Shown: one piece after another, positions 31,990 through 63,165 of the stretch
Layout of the letters: every line of letters starts with the position of its first letter
How positions within the stretch are numbered: position 1 is the first letter of the stretch
NCBI GenBank assembly: GCA_944548615.1
Contig: OX155955.1
Location: forward strand, 14,227,039 to 14,291,038
DNA from: Micropterix aruncella
Taxonomy: Eukaryota > Arthropoda > Insecta > Lepidoptera > Micropterigidae
DNA length: 64,000 bases
Direction of reading: 5' to 3'
Translations under genes and position numbers: made by a program
The notes under the pieces: model-generated
What the model was told of the DNA's origin: nothing
Database searches by the model: none
What the model saw: only the letters and a program-made list of their open reading frames with translations

Positions 31990-32700
31990 TTCTACAATCT
32001 GGATTCACTCGCGGTTAACACGGGAAGTCGCCCGAAGGGTCTTATCGGTCTGAGCTGTAGGTTACCATTCGGGCTCACAGGTGGCAGATAGTGAACGGCC
32101 ATCAGATATGATGGTTAGCTGTTAATAATCTGAATAAACAGCCCACAACCACAGCGGCAAGGTTACGAGAACGTAGTGGCAAGTCTGGTGGAAAGGACTT
32201 ATCTAAAAAATGCTACATAAGTTTAATGAGTACCGTATGTCATGGCGAATATGTGCCACCAGTAAATAAGCACATCCATCCCTGCAGTGGGCAGCTGCGC
32301 ATGCAGTAGACCCAAGAGACCTGGACAGTCTAGGGTAAGGAGACCAGTACAGTCTAATGTCACAATTCTTACCTCGGTAACTAACAAACAGCGATGCGGA
32401 AGGCAAAGGGAAAACCACCGCATAGGTGGTTCCCCCCCGTCCCAGGAAAATCATTATGCCTGATTACAATAAAACCATCACCCTCAATCCCCGGCAGACC
32501 TTAGATGGTCAAAGGGTGCGGAGAATCCCCGGGGGGGGGGGGGGGGGGGGGTTAGCCATTAAGATCACGACATGTAATGCTCAAAGCATGTATGGTTCAA
32601 CTCAAGCACCACCGAGTTGTTCCGCGCCGTAACATCACAGGCCTAAGTGACCATAATGACCGCCGAACTCCGATAGGGGATGGCACCTTAAGGGGAAGAT
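31990..32700 (+). pseudogene. Probable 5' end of a non-LTR retrotransposon
   Basis: The block ends in a frame reading KITTCNAQSMYGS, which resembles the TWNVRTLY start of LINE endonucleases. It carries a run of 21 G at 32531-32551 and is cut off soon after. The lead sequence (CCGAAGGGTCTTATCGGTCT) is not coding. Identification is tentative. Confidence 0.4.
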
Positions 32701-32704
32701 TGTC

Positions 32705-32910
32705 ATTTGTATATTTGGACATTTAGACAACTACTTATGTACTTGATATTTGGACAGTTAAGGTACCCGATGACACTTGTGATGACATAACGATTTCAAT
32801 AATACTACACGCTTCTAAATTCAAGCGTTTAAAAGTTACTTTGGAATAAAGAAACGGAAAACATACATAGACCCTGAACACATTACACTCCTTTCTTGTT
32901 GGGTAGTCGT
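32705..32910 (+). repeat. Family D repeat, 3' portion
   Basis: GACATTTAGACAACTAxTTA, CTTGATATTTxGACAGTT and ACGGAAAACATACATAGA match 40865-41040. Confidence 0.75.
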
Positions 32911-32997
32911 GTAACAAAACAGGATTGCACAGGCAAAGTGGGCTGTTAAACATTTCTGACAGGTCTCCCATCGCGTAGCAAAGACGCGCTTACAGGT

Positions 32998-33569
32998 GAG
33001 TTTTTAATTAGTGAATCCGACATAGTAAGAAACTTTTGATACATTTTTTTTGAAAATTAAAATGAAAAAAAATGTTTTTTTTTTTGTCAAATTTGTAAAT
33101 TGCATCGGTTAAAGAAACGTTTGAAAAGCGTTGAGCGCGCTGCGTCATCTACAGTGCGCTCGCGAGCTCCGAGGATTCGGGGGCTGGGAAAGCGGGCGGA
33201 TAACGCTGTCCCCGACCATCGCTTTATATCCTGCACTCTCCCAGTAATAGCACTCTCCCAGTAATAGAACTGGGAGAGTGCGGGGTACGAAGCGACAGTC
33301 GGGGCGGCGTCATCCGCCCGCATTTCCAGCCCCCGATTCCTCGGAGCTCGCGCGCGAACTGTAGCGGTAGGTAAAATATCGCTAATAAATATATTAGCGA
33401 TATTTTACTTACTGCTAGAGAGCGCATCGTACTTATGCCATTCTATATTATTTTTCAAAACATTTTTTTAAAATCAAAATAAAAAGGTTTTTTCGTTTTT
33501 TTTGTTTTGGGTTTTTTAGCTTGTCGTACTGATTCACCCACTGCAAGGATGTCTTTAATTAAAAACTCA
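32998..33569. mobile_element. Foldback element of about 570 bp
   Basis: Outer ends GAGTTTTTAATTA and TTAATTAAAAACTC mirror each other. The core 33133-33365 is a long inverted repeat with GAGCTCCGAGGAxTCGGGGG and CTGCACTCTCCCAGT arms. A perfect hairpin GTAAAATATCGCTAAT/ATTAGCGATATTTTAC sits at 33371-33408. No ORF. Confidence 0.8.
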
Positions 33570-34964
33570 TCCTATATAAGCACGATACGATTCTACAGGC
33601 TGGCAGCGGCCAACTGTCGATTATAATTCATAACAATTATGCTACAATTATTAGTCGAATCAAAAAATTTACTAAACATTTTCTCCTTAGAATTTCAATT
33701 TCATGATTTTTTTCTATATATTAGAAACAAATACAAATGATATGATTGTAACGATCCCTCGTCGCGGGGGCCCTAAAAGGTGTGGGGCCCATACGCTGGT
33801 GCCTACTTGGCCTATTGGATAATCCGGCACTACTTCTGGAAGTTCCCCATCACGAAATGAATTAGAGAGAAGGCATATTTTCAATGATCTTTAAATTAAT
33901 AAGAAAAGCCCATTATAGCATTATTATTTGATTGGATTAAAGGTAGGTGAGCGAGAATTAACATTACCAGAGAGAGGGGAGGCGGAGAAGTGGGAGGGGA
34001 GTTAGCGGTAATTTGGGGGTGGTAAAAGGAGTTAGAGTGCATGGGGAAGAAGTAAGATTATTAGAAATAAGTACGTACTTTACGAATTAATAAGTCGATA
34101 ATTACATAAAATACGGATAAACTTTTTTCAGTCACAAAAGGGCTTACTTAGGCGACATGAGACCTAAGAAAAATATCCGAAATGGGCGGACACGCGAAGA
34201 AATATGCGGGGCCAATTTTGTGGGGTTTGACCATTAAAAATCCAGCGTTGACGAAGCGTTAGGCACAGATTCTACGTCCGCTCGTGCTGGCAACCAGGTG
34301 CATACTAAACTATCGATCGCAGCGCTAGCGCAGAATAACTTTCTTTGCGCAGTGGTGGATAAGGGTGTTAATGGTAAAGCATATTTAGCGTAACTCTCAG
34401 AACGCCCTCACGTTTAAAATATTATAATTAATTTAGGGCCTAAATAAAAAATGAGGCTAAGCGCGACGCTAGAGAATTAATCAGTCAAAATCAATCACCG
34501 CTTACATTGTAGGAGTAATCGCGCCTGAAAGTTTTCGAAATCAGTTTAAAGCCTTAATTTCCAAGGCAATAAGCAACTTTTTGAGTACTTTTTTTGAGTC
34601 CAAATTGTAAATTAGTTCCATATCGTTAAAATTTTATTTATAATATAAAAAAAAACACTTTTTTCTGCAGTACATTGTAACATTAACACTAGAGGCTCAA
34701 TTGTAAATTTTAGCAAAATATAGAGCACCGCAGACCACCTTTTTTTCAAATCAACGCCGCCTAACTAGGCCCGTACCAAGGCAAGCGTACCAAGTAAACA
34801 GTGGCTTGTGCTTACTTTAGACTACCTAACTTTTAAAATATGCTAGGCATCAAATATTATTAAAAAATAACTTTAGGTACATTTTAATTACTAATCTTAA
34901 AACTAAGTCATCTACATGTAAATGCGTCTTTTAGCTTGTCAGTCTAGGAATAATATCTAAAACA

Positions 34965-35130
34965 TACCCATCCTACTTTGCATACTATTGCTTTCCTGGC
35001 AATAAAAGTATTGTGGACGCTTTTCTGTGTATCAGTTTGTATTCCTCCATGATAGCGCCCAAACGCTTTGTCCGATTGACCTGAAATTTGGTATGCAGGC
35101 ATCATTTGGTCATCGCAAAGGACCCTGTGA
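34965..35130 (+). repeat. Family A repeat, truncated
   Basis: TTCCTCCATGATAGCGCCCA, CTGAAATTTGGTATGCAGGC and ATCATTTGGTCATCGCAA match the centre of the family. Confidence 0.75.
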
Positions 35131-35999
35131 CATACAAAAGGACTCTCGCCTTGTGCCGGCATCTTGAAAAGTACTTGTACGTTTAAGCTCATACTAGTTT
35201 GAATTGAAATTTTAATAAACATGTAATTTCCCAGAAATCTCAAATTCGAAATTTCGCAGGACCAATAATTAAAGTGGTTCATCAAAAACGAGTGGGTCTG
35301 AAGTCGTATAAACTCTATGGGCATTGTTTATTAATAAGTATCTACATTATTATTAGGTTTATCAATTTGTTTACCTTTATTGCAATAGTAATACGAGTAT
35401 TATGTATTATCAAACATTTCGAGTGCTTACAAGGCACTTGCAAAGTTAATGCTCCTTGCTTATTTTCTCTTGCGATCAGAATTTAGTTAGATATTTATTA
35501 TAAAAATATTAATAAATTATTTATTTGCAGCTGTCGTCAATACAAAAAAATAGACAAAAAACATAAACAAAAACAAACACCACCAAACAAAAACAATGAC
35601 TATGTATTAAACTACAAACGCTGAAAATATGGAGTACCCTCCAGATATCTCTTAACCTGGTTTTCAGTAAACACCTATTATTGGTAGGTACCACCCTTTA
35701 ATGAAGTTAAAACAAAATAATCAAAATCAAATAATTCAAAAAATAAAAAATAATCTAAATAATGTAATTCACATTAATCAACATCAAATAATCACCCTTA
35801 AAATCAGGATGAAAACAATGAAAAATATATAATAATATCCATTTTAACAAATAATACTTGGCTTCTGAAAATCCTTTTTCAATACCATATTCTTCTAGTT
35901 ATCCTTAAATATTCCAATTGATCTCGATCGCAATATCATTCACAACCGCAGAATAATAATAGGTGCACTGGAAATTTGTATAATTATAAATCCAAATAA

Positions 36000-36905
36000 A
36001 TCGCAAGCAATTGTGATAGGCGGCAAAAAAACATAGTCAAAAATAGATAGTTCATAATTGAAAAATTGTCGAATATACCAAAAATGTTAAAAACTTCGGA
36101 ATTCTAATATATCAACATCTTTCTTGGCAAGATCAAGTAAACCAAGTAAGTCGTCGCATTTTCCATAGTTTATATAGTCTCCGGCGGCTTCAAAGATTTC
36201 TCCCCATGTCACATAAAGAAATGATTGTGTCCACACTCTTAACGCCTATACTTGACTACGGCGATGTTTGTTATATAGATGCCAGTGAGGTTATTTTGAA
36301 TACGCTGGAGCGTCTGCAAAATATCTTACTCAGGTATCTTTTTAATTTGCGAAAGTTCGACCACTTTAGCTGCTTTCGTGAGCAACTTCATTGGATTCCT
36401 ATTCGCGATCGAAGATATTTGCATACGTTGTCGCTACTCTACAACAGACTCAATAACCCCACTTCGACCTCATATCTCATCATTCTTCTGTTTACACGCA
36501 CTCTTTTACAGTCAATTCTGGTCGTTTATGGAATCAGTTCCCTCACTCTATCAGGCATGCATCTTCGCTGCATACTTTCAAAAAGTTGTTGAAGAAACAT
36601 TTATTTTTACACAGTCTTTAACGAAATACCTCACCTTGTCCTCTCATTTATCCTTCCCTGGGCAACCTTAGCATAAGTTACTGACATATACTTGCACAAG
36701 TTTGTTTTAAATTTAACTTTACTACTTCTTTGTGTATTGTACTGTGAAAATTAGTAATTATTTTATCAAATGGTTGACTGTAAGATATCGCTATAGCGAT
36801 AAATCCGCCATTTGTGCATACATTGACTTTTTTATAAAACCAGTGTAATATTCATTATGTTTTTATAGCACAATAAAGTTATTCTATTCTATTATTCTAT
36901 TCTAG
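36000..36905 (+). pseudogene. Non-LTR retrotransposon 3' end with microsatellite tail (family B)
   Basis: The reading in two frames gives LSWQDQVNQVSRRIFHSLY, then MIVSTLLTPILDYGDVCYID, LERLQNILLRYLFNLRKFDH and RDRRYLHTLSLLYNRL, the typical C-terminal region of a LINE reverse transcriptase. Near the 3' end is the palindrome TATCGCTATAGCGATA, then TTATAGCACAATAAAGTTAT and ATTCT units. The 5' part is missing. Confidence 0.8.
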
Positions 36906-37034
36906 ATTTGCGGTCTTGTATTAAGAAACGATTGCAACTTGTTCAAGCGCCCGTGTTGAAAGGCATGTCGGTTACGGAATCAGGATATAAGTGAGAGAAG
37001 ATATCGCAGCTGTTTATTGCTTATCAGGGGTAGT

Positions 37035-37345
37035 CTGGTTACGGGTTCCTAGGGTACCTAAACTGTCCAAATGTCAAAAAATACTTGTTTAAATGTCCAA
37101 ATGTCAATAAATTAACATAAATATATTGTGTTTAGTTTCAATTGAAAGGTCTGATTGAGTACATTCCGGAAATATACATCTATATATATGGATAAATACA
37201 TAAACCACAATTATGTCTTAAAAAACCGTAATAAAAATAGTTATAAATACAATAGTACATTTTCTGTAAAGGTAGTCGTGTTTTTAATATTTTTTAAATA
37301 TATTTACTTGTTTGCGATACGTAAGAAAATGATAAAATAAAAGAA
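37035..37345 (-). repeat. Family D repeat (minus orientation)
   Basis: AACTGTCCAAATGTC, GAGTACATTCCGGAAATATA and AAACCACAATTATG are reversals of words in 31605-31865. Confidence 0.7.
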
Positions 37346-37489
37346 AATACTCGGTTTTGACAAATAAAACATATATACCCTTGTGATCTACATATGATCT
37401 TTGTAATCTACTGGCAGATTTACTGCACTATAGGCTCATGGACGCCCGCTGAGATCAAAAGATAACCTGCTACCCTCTACCCCTAGTGA

Positions 37490-37650
37490 CAGCACTGACT
37501 TATTCTCATTCTCTTTGCATGCACGGAGCCCGTCTTTGGAACGCTTTATTCAAGCCAACAGTCTAAGAGAACAGTTGAAATTTTCCATATAAATTCCCTT
37601 TCACTTCCCATTCTCCTCCTTTTTAAACCTTAGCGTTCTTGAAGGTGTTT
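37490..37650 (+). pseudogene. LINE C-terminal scrap
   Basis: A short reading LCMHGARLWNALFKPNSLRE resembles the last residues of LINE ORF2 proteins (xRLWNxLP...). It is followed by AT-rich DNA with GATTATTACTTTGATT repeats (37680-37770). Confidence 0.45.
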
Positions 37651-38951
37651 GATTATTTTGTCCTTCATTATTATTGCGTCTTTGATTGTTACTTTGATTA
37701 TTTGTTATTACTTTGATTTTGATTATTGATTTGATTTGATTTTGATATCTGATTATTACTTTGATTATTCATAACGTCGTTGATTATTTTGGTGTGGCAC
37801 ATTCCTTGGCCACAAAGAGTTAAATATATATTTCTTTCTATCCTTTTTTTTTTGTATTTGTATCTTTATATAGGTTGAGTAACTAGCATCTACTCGCAAA
37901 TAATGTTGTTACAACTGTTGTTACAGACTAACCATACAACAAATGTTAGCAATAATAGTTTAATAAAACTTAGGTGCATAAATTATTTACATATTTTTAA
38001 ACATGTATGTTGAGTATATTTTAACATTGAATTAACTACCAAAAAATAGTTGACTTTGACAATGAATTGTACTATTTTGACTAGGTATTTTTATATTTAA
38101 TCCTATATTACTTGACATATATTAAATATTAATGACTGTTTCTTTCTTTTCTCACATACAACTTTATTTATATTATTTAATCGAATTTTATATTATTTTT
38201 ATTGCCGATTATATAATGGAATTTTATTTATTATAGTCTCTTTTAATATTTTTTTATTATTATATTTTTTATTTTATTTTATTCTGAAGACCACATTTTA
38301 GGGCAATTTAGTGTTATTAGCTTTTTACTAAAACTTGTACATTTGTAAGCAATCAAGTAAACTTGATTGTAATATTAGAGTCCTGTCCACCCTAGAATGG
38401 GCTAGTCCCAGTTGGGTGACAGAAACAAATACGCAAAAGGTTAAGGTTTTGCCATTCGGTTCCTGTTATTTTTGTAAGCTAATCAATGTTTTATAGTAAT
38501 TAATTCTTAAATAAATAAATAGTATAGGTTAGCTCTAAAATAGGTCGCCTTTTCGTACGAATAAAGCGTTTTATTATTATTATTATTGTAGAAAAATAGC
38601 GCAGATATTTAATGAGACCCAAAAATGATACGAAATTCCGCCATTTGTAATCCTTATAAAAAGTAACTAAATTGCAATTAACGTAAGTACAACACTCGAT
38701 GTTCACAAAACAATACTTGCACAGGTTTTCGATAGATTGATCTTATCTACTACCGATTAGATTAATACAGTAGTTTATTTAAGTCTCGGTGCAAATCCTT
38801 GATCAGTGTATGCGCGTAATAAGCACGTCGAAGTGTCGTCTAGTACGTTGCAATAGATGATCTGCTCTGACGTCAGTTGTGTCCTTATGCTAAGGGATAG
38901 GTGTTTTACGTCCACCAAAATTATTCATATTAAGAAGGACCCACACTTGAA

Positions 38952-57379
<18,428 letters not shown>

Positions 57380-58329
57380 GTATGAATGAAATAAAAATAT
57401 GTAAAAAAAACAGGGGCCCCTCGTGGACTAACAATGATAATATCGTAAAAAGACAATGACTTTCTTGGAAGCGGACCTCGATTAAAATGATCGATCGATT
57501 AATTATTTCGAGGAAGATAATAATTTTATTGTGATAATTTCGTGAAGTATGTCATTATGCATACTTTGATTACTAAGCAATAGGTATTTTAAAGAATTTA
57601 TAGTTGAATTGATAAACGTTGTCATGTGGTAAAAGTCGTCACAGAGCAAGGTGTCTTTTAACTGCTAAATAAAATAATGTTAAAATGAGTCACGTTCAGT
57701 ACATCCCAATCAAATTGCATACAGTTTAATATGTGTTTTAGGTACATATTAAATATCGGTTGAGCGTACTCTAACACCCCGCGAAAACTGAGAACACGTC
57801 ATTCGCCACCTAAAATTGTGCATATTGTTATAAAAAATAACCATTAAAAAAAGAAAATCCCAGCGAATCATGCAAGTTTCAAGGCAAATTGACTTGGGTA
57901 AATATTGAAATTCAAATATATTTATTCATAAAAGAAAATGAAATTACTTACATTTATGTCTTCACTAGAACGTTTCCACTAGAACGTTTATACCACCGAT
58001 CGGTAGTTTTCTGTTGCGACAATTCGCTGCCGGCCGATATCCGTATTTATGCGATTATGCACTTACATATGTGTGGTAAAAGTCGCCTTTATTGAATAGG
58101 CTACTATTAGATATTAGTATGCGTGCACTAAAATCCCCTGAAACAAATTTTCGAGGGTTGAAAACATGCCGTCGTAGTTTCATTCCCATGGCTAGCTTTC
58201 TAAGGGTTAAGTCTATCATTTGCTCCATCACTACCCGCCCTATTGCCCAATAAACTCCGAGTGTAATTAAATTTCGTTTTTTTTAAAAAGATAATTTAAC
58301 CTGAGTAATAGGTACTAAAGAGCACTGGA

Positions 58330-58990
58330 AAGTTGTCACCTACAACGGGCGAACCCGCCACCCCAGGAAGCTATAATGATATTGGTCGTTCTTATATCCG
58401 TGGGATTAACTTAGAGACTTGGGGGCAAAACATTCCACCGCCTGGCGTAGCTAGGCGGTTTACTGTTTTGTGCCCGCGAGAGTCCAACGACTTACCGCAT
58501 GACACTCGGAAGTCGAAGCAGCGGGCAGCCTTGCGCCCTCACTGCCATATTTGGCCGGATTTCTCTGTCCTCCCGTCTGGTCACAGGTACGAAGTCGCTC
58601 GCGCGGCCTCTGCCCGATGTTCCCGTTAATTCAGTTTGAATTTACAGTGAAGCGTGGCATCGTATGCCCGTCTTACATGCGGGATCGGGTGGCCAATAAG
58701 TCATTGTAAGAGTGGGTGACGTTAGGTCAACATCTACCGCCGTTGCTTTGGAAACCTATAAGATCGTTTCTAAACCCCTCCAGCTATTCGCCGGAGTGCA
58801 CAGTCGATTGGCTGATGTCGCACGATGAGCAAGCTGCCCAGCAGCGCCCGAAGGTCATCCCCCAGAGTAACTGATCTACCTGCAGTGGCAGGGGAAAGAG
58901 TCCGTTTTAGATTCAGAAACTACTGGATAAGGGTTGAACCGTGAGTTAAGCCGATCACAGATAACGACCAGGTCCTAATGACCCAATTGC
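58330..58990 (-). repeat. Family C repeat (minus orientation)
   Basis: It begins ACAACGGGCGAACCCGCCA, the reverse of the family's right end, and contains GAGTGCACAGTCGATTGGCT, the reverse of a word near 43480. Confidence 0.75.
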
Positions 58991-59432
58991 ATAGGGACCG
59001 TTAACTGACGATAGAAAACAATAAGCGGTTCACACTCAGTGCACCTGTCTGGTTCTCATTTGGACGTTCTGACTGAGAGCGTTATTTTAGATAGCAGGCA
59101 AGCGGCCCGTTATTATTCCCCGATTGCTATTTTTTTGGGGGTGTGGGGAGTCATGATATTTTACTGCAATATAAATTATTCTAAGAGAGGATCAGATCGT
59201 CTAAAGCTGAATTAACTTATGCATTTAACTTTTGGATATTTAGCAAATTGTGCTCAAATCGTGTGGGGCTCAGAATATCCAATTTGGACGCATTGAGCTT
59301 AGTAGGATCTTACCCGACCCTGATAGAATGTTAGGAAGTATTCCATGATACTCACAATCAGGGGTGACAGATAGGTTAAAAAGTCGGCTGTGTCACTCCA
59401 AGACTTTCCCGGTAATTATAGTCAGGGAGCCA

Positions 59433-59684
59433 GTGACAAAAAAGTGCAAGAATAGTAGATTGTATCACAAGGGAGCAAAATAATATTTTTACGGCGAGGG
59501 CGCTTTTTTGAATCCAGAGAGAAGTGGGGGATTCTAGAGTAGAATCCCGAGCATAGCGAGAGATTCTTTACTAGAATCCTGAACGTAGCGAGGGATTCGA
59601 AAAAGCGTCCGAGCCAAAAATATTTTGCGCCCGAGTGATACACTCTACTTTTCATCACCCTCTATGAGAAAATTTCTTGTCACT
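59433..59684. mobile_element. Palindromic element of about 250 bp
   Basis: The left arm GTGACAAAAAAGTGCAAGAA, TTGTATCACAAGGGAGCAAA, ATATTTTTACGGCGAGGGCG is mirrored by CGTCCGAGCCAAAAATATTT, GCGCCCGAGTGATACACTC and CTTGTCAC. The centre has two GGATTCTxxAxTAGAATCC hairpins. Confidence 0.75.
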
Positions 59685-59912
59685 TGAAGAACTCATTTTT
59701 CAAAACAAAACGATGAATTTCTTACAATCCGTGAAAATTGTCGAAAACGCGGGCGACAAAAACAATTGACGTTCGCGCGTTTTTAATTTCATTTGTTTTT
59801 TTTTATTCAGCCGGGCGGTGCGACTAGGGGCCGTCGTACCAGCCAGTCTTTATTCAAACAATATTTGCGTTCGATTTCTTCGGCGCTGAAGACTAAGATG
59901 TTCCAAATTTAA

Positions 59913-59985
59913 AAAGTGCGCCGCAAAGATAAATTGTGGCGCACTTATTCAGAAAGTGAGCCGCAAAGATAATTGCGGCGCACTT
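59913..59985. repeat. Two tandem hairpins of 33 bp
   Basis: AAGTGCGCCGCAAAGATAAA plus TTGTGGCGCACTT, seven bases, then AAGTGAGCCGCAAAGATAAT plus TGCGGCGCACTT. Each unit folds on itself and the two units are near identical. Confidence 0.8.
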
Positions 59986-60659
59986 ATAAAGTTTCTTATA
60001 GAAAACACCACTTTTGGGCGCTCTTAAAGGCGAACCAAGTCGTCCTTTCGAATAGATGGGATGAAAAGTATTTTAGCCATAGAATGCTGGGGTAGAGTCG
60101 ACATGCCAAACGGGACACTAGGCGTTGGCGTACCTACTACGAAAGGTATAATTGTAATTAATACTCCCAAAGTGTTTTGGAAAGCTGAAAATTCATCAGT
60201 AGACAGTAGATGAAATGAAGAACTCGAAACAAATGGTCAGACTATTCGTGGCGTTAGCATTAGTCCATACGTGTCACAAAAATTAAGTCCCTGCAAATAC
60301 GCCGGTATTTATTTATTTTAAAAAAATATTTATTGATTTATTTCCCAAAACATAATTAACCTTACAGATGATTCCAAATCGTTAATTACTTTTTTAGGCT
60401 ATTATTCACGATTATAACTACTATTCTATTATAGACTATTATTATAATTCTACTGTTAATAATATTATTATTACTCTACTCCATTACTATTACTATCATT
60501 ATTATTCTAATATATAGATTATTATTCTACACTATAGCAAACGAGACAGAGAAATACGTTAGTGTAATATTAAACGATTATACTTACATATATTTACTGT
60601 TTATCTAACCTTCTTATTATACTAGTTACTAATTTTTAACAATTTTAATACTACATACT

Positions 60660-61000
60660 ACATATTTATCTAATTACTTGATTGCTAAGAAATGCCATTA
60701 CCGTACTTTGCAGTTGTGCTAAGTTCACCGTCCAAATATCCAATTCTGGCTCAGTCGAACATAGTGCATTTAGGGTACGAAGCGTCCGCACCGTGAAGCA
60801 GTGTTGAACGATGTTAGTTCTAGCTCGCGGTAACGCGAACAATACGCGAGTCATAGCACGGTTGTAATTGGCGGGTACAAACAGACCGATTCTTCTAAGG
60901 ATGGTCGGATTATCAACGAACCCCCTAAGCAGTATGTATTTGTCAGTAACTATTGCATAAGTCTAATATGCCGCGCAATATAATGAACTTCTTTATCGTC
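60660..61000 (-). pseudogene. Unclassified coding-repeat remnant
   Basis: On the minus strand KEVHYIARHIRL lies at about 60958-60995, and a second frame (60854-60666) reads RARTNIVQHCFTVRTLRTLN. The EVHxxARHIR words are shared with 62380-62715, suggesting the C-terminal part of a LINE-like protein. Confidence 0.4.
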
Positions 61001-61054
61001 TACTGCCTCCCCCCCCCCCTTCAAAACCCCAATCAATCCAAGCACTCTTTGATT

Positions 61055-61610
61055 TTTACTTTCCCGGCTGACTACCCGATGAGAATGGAAAATATTGTGA
61101 ACGCGCGAAACTTTTTTTCGAGATGAACACTGAAATATCTTTTTTGAGCACCCCAAGATTGTTATGACTATTTTCAGACTGAAGTCTGGGTGTGTGTGTA
61201 TATTTATTTCTCCACGATAGCGCCCAAACGCTTAATCCAATTGAGCTAAAATTTGGTATGCAGGCATCATTTTAAATCATGGTGCACGATCATCGAAATA
61301 TTGGACTTCGAGACTCTTGATACACAGATGTCTTGGCGGGCCAAAATCACATGACTGTGAAATTTTTATCGGAATTTGTCATATAATACAAGCTGCACTA
61401 ATATTTTGGCCGAGTCGCTGAGTCTAGCCGAGAAAGGAACCGCGCTTTCTGATGCGACGTAATGGGACCCAGCCGGGTTCGACCGCCAGTGGAGAGAAGG
61501 CGCTCATCGGTTTTAATTTATGGCTAACCTTGGCTACTTGCCAGAAAAGTCTTGGGGAGGGGGAGGGGGGGGGGGGGGGGGTGACTCAATCGATGTTTTA
61601 AATTATTTGG
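61055..61610 (+). repeat. Family A repeat
   Basis: TTTACTTTCCCGGCTGACTA, GGAAAATATTGTGAACGCGC, CCACGATAGCGCCCAAACGC and GTGACTCAATCG at the 3' end, with a poly-G run at 61555-61580. Confidence 0.85.
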
Positions 61611-62379
61611 AAACTAGACAAGTACCCTGAAAACCGGACAGTTTGGTCTACAACCGGACATCTGGCAACCCTTCTCACAATTATTAAATTATTAATTTTG
61701 TATGACTAATTAATAAAAGCAAATAATAAGAGGAGATACCTATCACTATTAGAAACACATAATTTTCTTGATAATGACGCACATCATAATTACTCCATAC
61801 ATAATTACCAACATTGTCAGATAAGCGTATATGAACAATAAAGCGCCGATAAAAACATAATATCCAAAAAATAATAAACTGATAAGAAAACAATGTTACA
61901 TGCATAGTCAATAATTTCACAATACAATAAAACTGCATGTTGTCGCTACTCGTATAGTAATAATAATAATAAACGATTTATTCGTTAGAAAAGGCGAGCT
62001 TATTTCTTGCAGACAATATTTTAAAGCTAACCTTGTGAATATACAATCTATATGTAACCTATACACCTACACTACAACCTACACATATATGACCTGTACA
62101 GTGTGAGCATTGCTTGCGAGTAAATACAATACAATCATATACTCCAGTAGATAGGCAAATTTTATGTAGAATAATCAACGTAAAATAATTTTATTGTCAA
62201 TCCAGCAATATGCCTTCGTATTTTTTTAACTATTTTAAACTAAAAAAAATGCATTTTTTTAAAATATAATTAGGATTTAGAATATTCGCAAGGTGCAAAG
62301 GATAGGAAAGGATAGGAAAGAAAGGATGGGATGAGACGTAGGATAACTAGGAATGTAGAGACATGAAATGCTTTTTCAG

Positions 62380-62715
62380 AGACACTTGAAAAGTAGAAAC
62401 CGTTGGTGCGTTTCTGATATTTGACGGGAGCTGGTTCTATAGTCTAGCTGCATGAATGGTAAAGGAATAAGTAAAAAAAGAAGAATTATGAGTAGGGATC
62501 GCAATTTTACTATCCTGACTGGAACGGAGTGGAAGACCATGACTGAAATTTTCGGTTAGGTAGGAGGGAGCGGTAGGATTATTGAGGATGTTATAAAGAA
62601 GGGACAGAATATGCATGTTTCTACGTTCACGTATTCGAAGTCAATGAAGTCTGCTTCTATACTCGGTCTAATGTGCCGCGCAACAAAATGGACTTCATTT
62701 TTGTGACATGTATGG
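62380..62715 (-). pseudogene. Unclassified coding-repeat remnant, copy 2
   Basis: The minus strand reads KNEVHFVARHIRP then FIDFEYVNVETCIF, parallel to the 60660 fragment. Broken further on. Confidence 0.4.
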
Positions 62716-63029
62716 AGTACTGCTGACGCCAAGCATTTTATTGTTAAGCAGTCTAACCATGTATTTCATATGCCCAGATACAGGCTGTTCGGTCTAGTTG
62801 GGCATTCGTCTAGAATGATCGTATGGGTTGTGTTCATTTTCTTATTGCTTATATAAATAGTTACAAATCATATCTGTACGATCTCACTGTTAACTCTCTA
62901 CCAAGTTGTAACAAATAAATAAATAAAATAAATAAATAGTTCTGTCTATTGCATCCACTGTCTATTGATGAATGCTCCGATTTTTCGAAACACTTTGAGG
63001 GTTATTAAATAAAATTACACATTTCCTAG

Positions 63030-63165
63030 TACGGCAGCGCCAGGTGTCACAGAGTCTGGCCTGCTGACTCGACCCCAGCATTCTATGTCCAAAATAATTT
63101 CTGATCTAAAAGAATCAGCTTTTACAAAACTATCGCACTTTTTGTCGCAGCCTCCTGCAATAGTA
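63030..63165 (+). repeat. Family G repeat scrap
   Basis: GTCTGGCCTGCTGACTCGAC, CCAAAATAATTTCTGATCTA and TATCGCACTTTTTGTCGCAG match 4567-4670. Confidence 0.75.

Larger units (their letters stand above)
23561..38951. other. Long intergenic region between BOLA1 and the transporter
   Basis: No gene is recognised over 15 kb apart from the unidentified frame at 27222-27539. It carries MITEs, at least four copies of family A, two tandem family F copies, a foldback element, LINE fragments and family D copies. Stretches 33570-34960 and 37870-38950 are AT-rich with nothing identifiable. Confidence 0.65.

Noticed and set aside
32531..32551. Poly-G and poly-C runs here and at 10026, 28041, 56598 and 61555
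   Set aside because: Homopolymer runs of uncertain length; may be sequencing-related and carry no clear signal.
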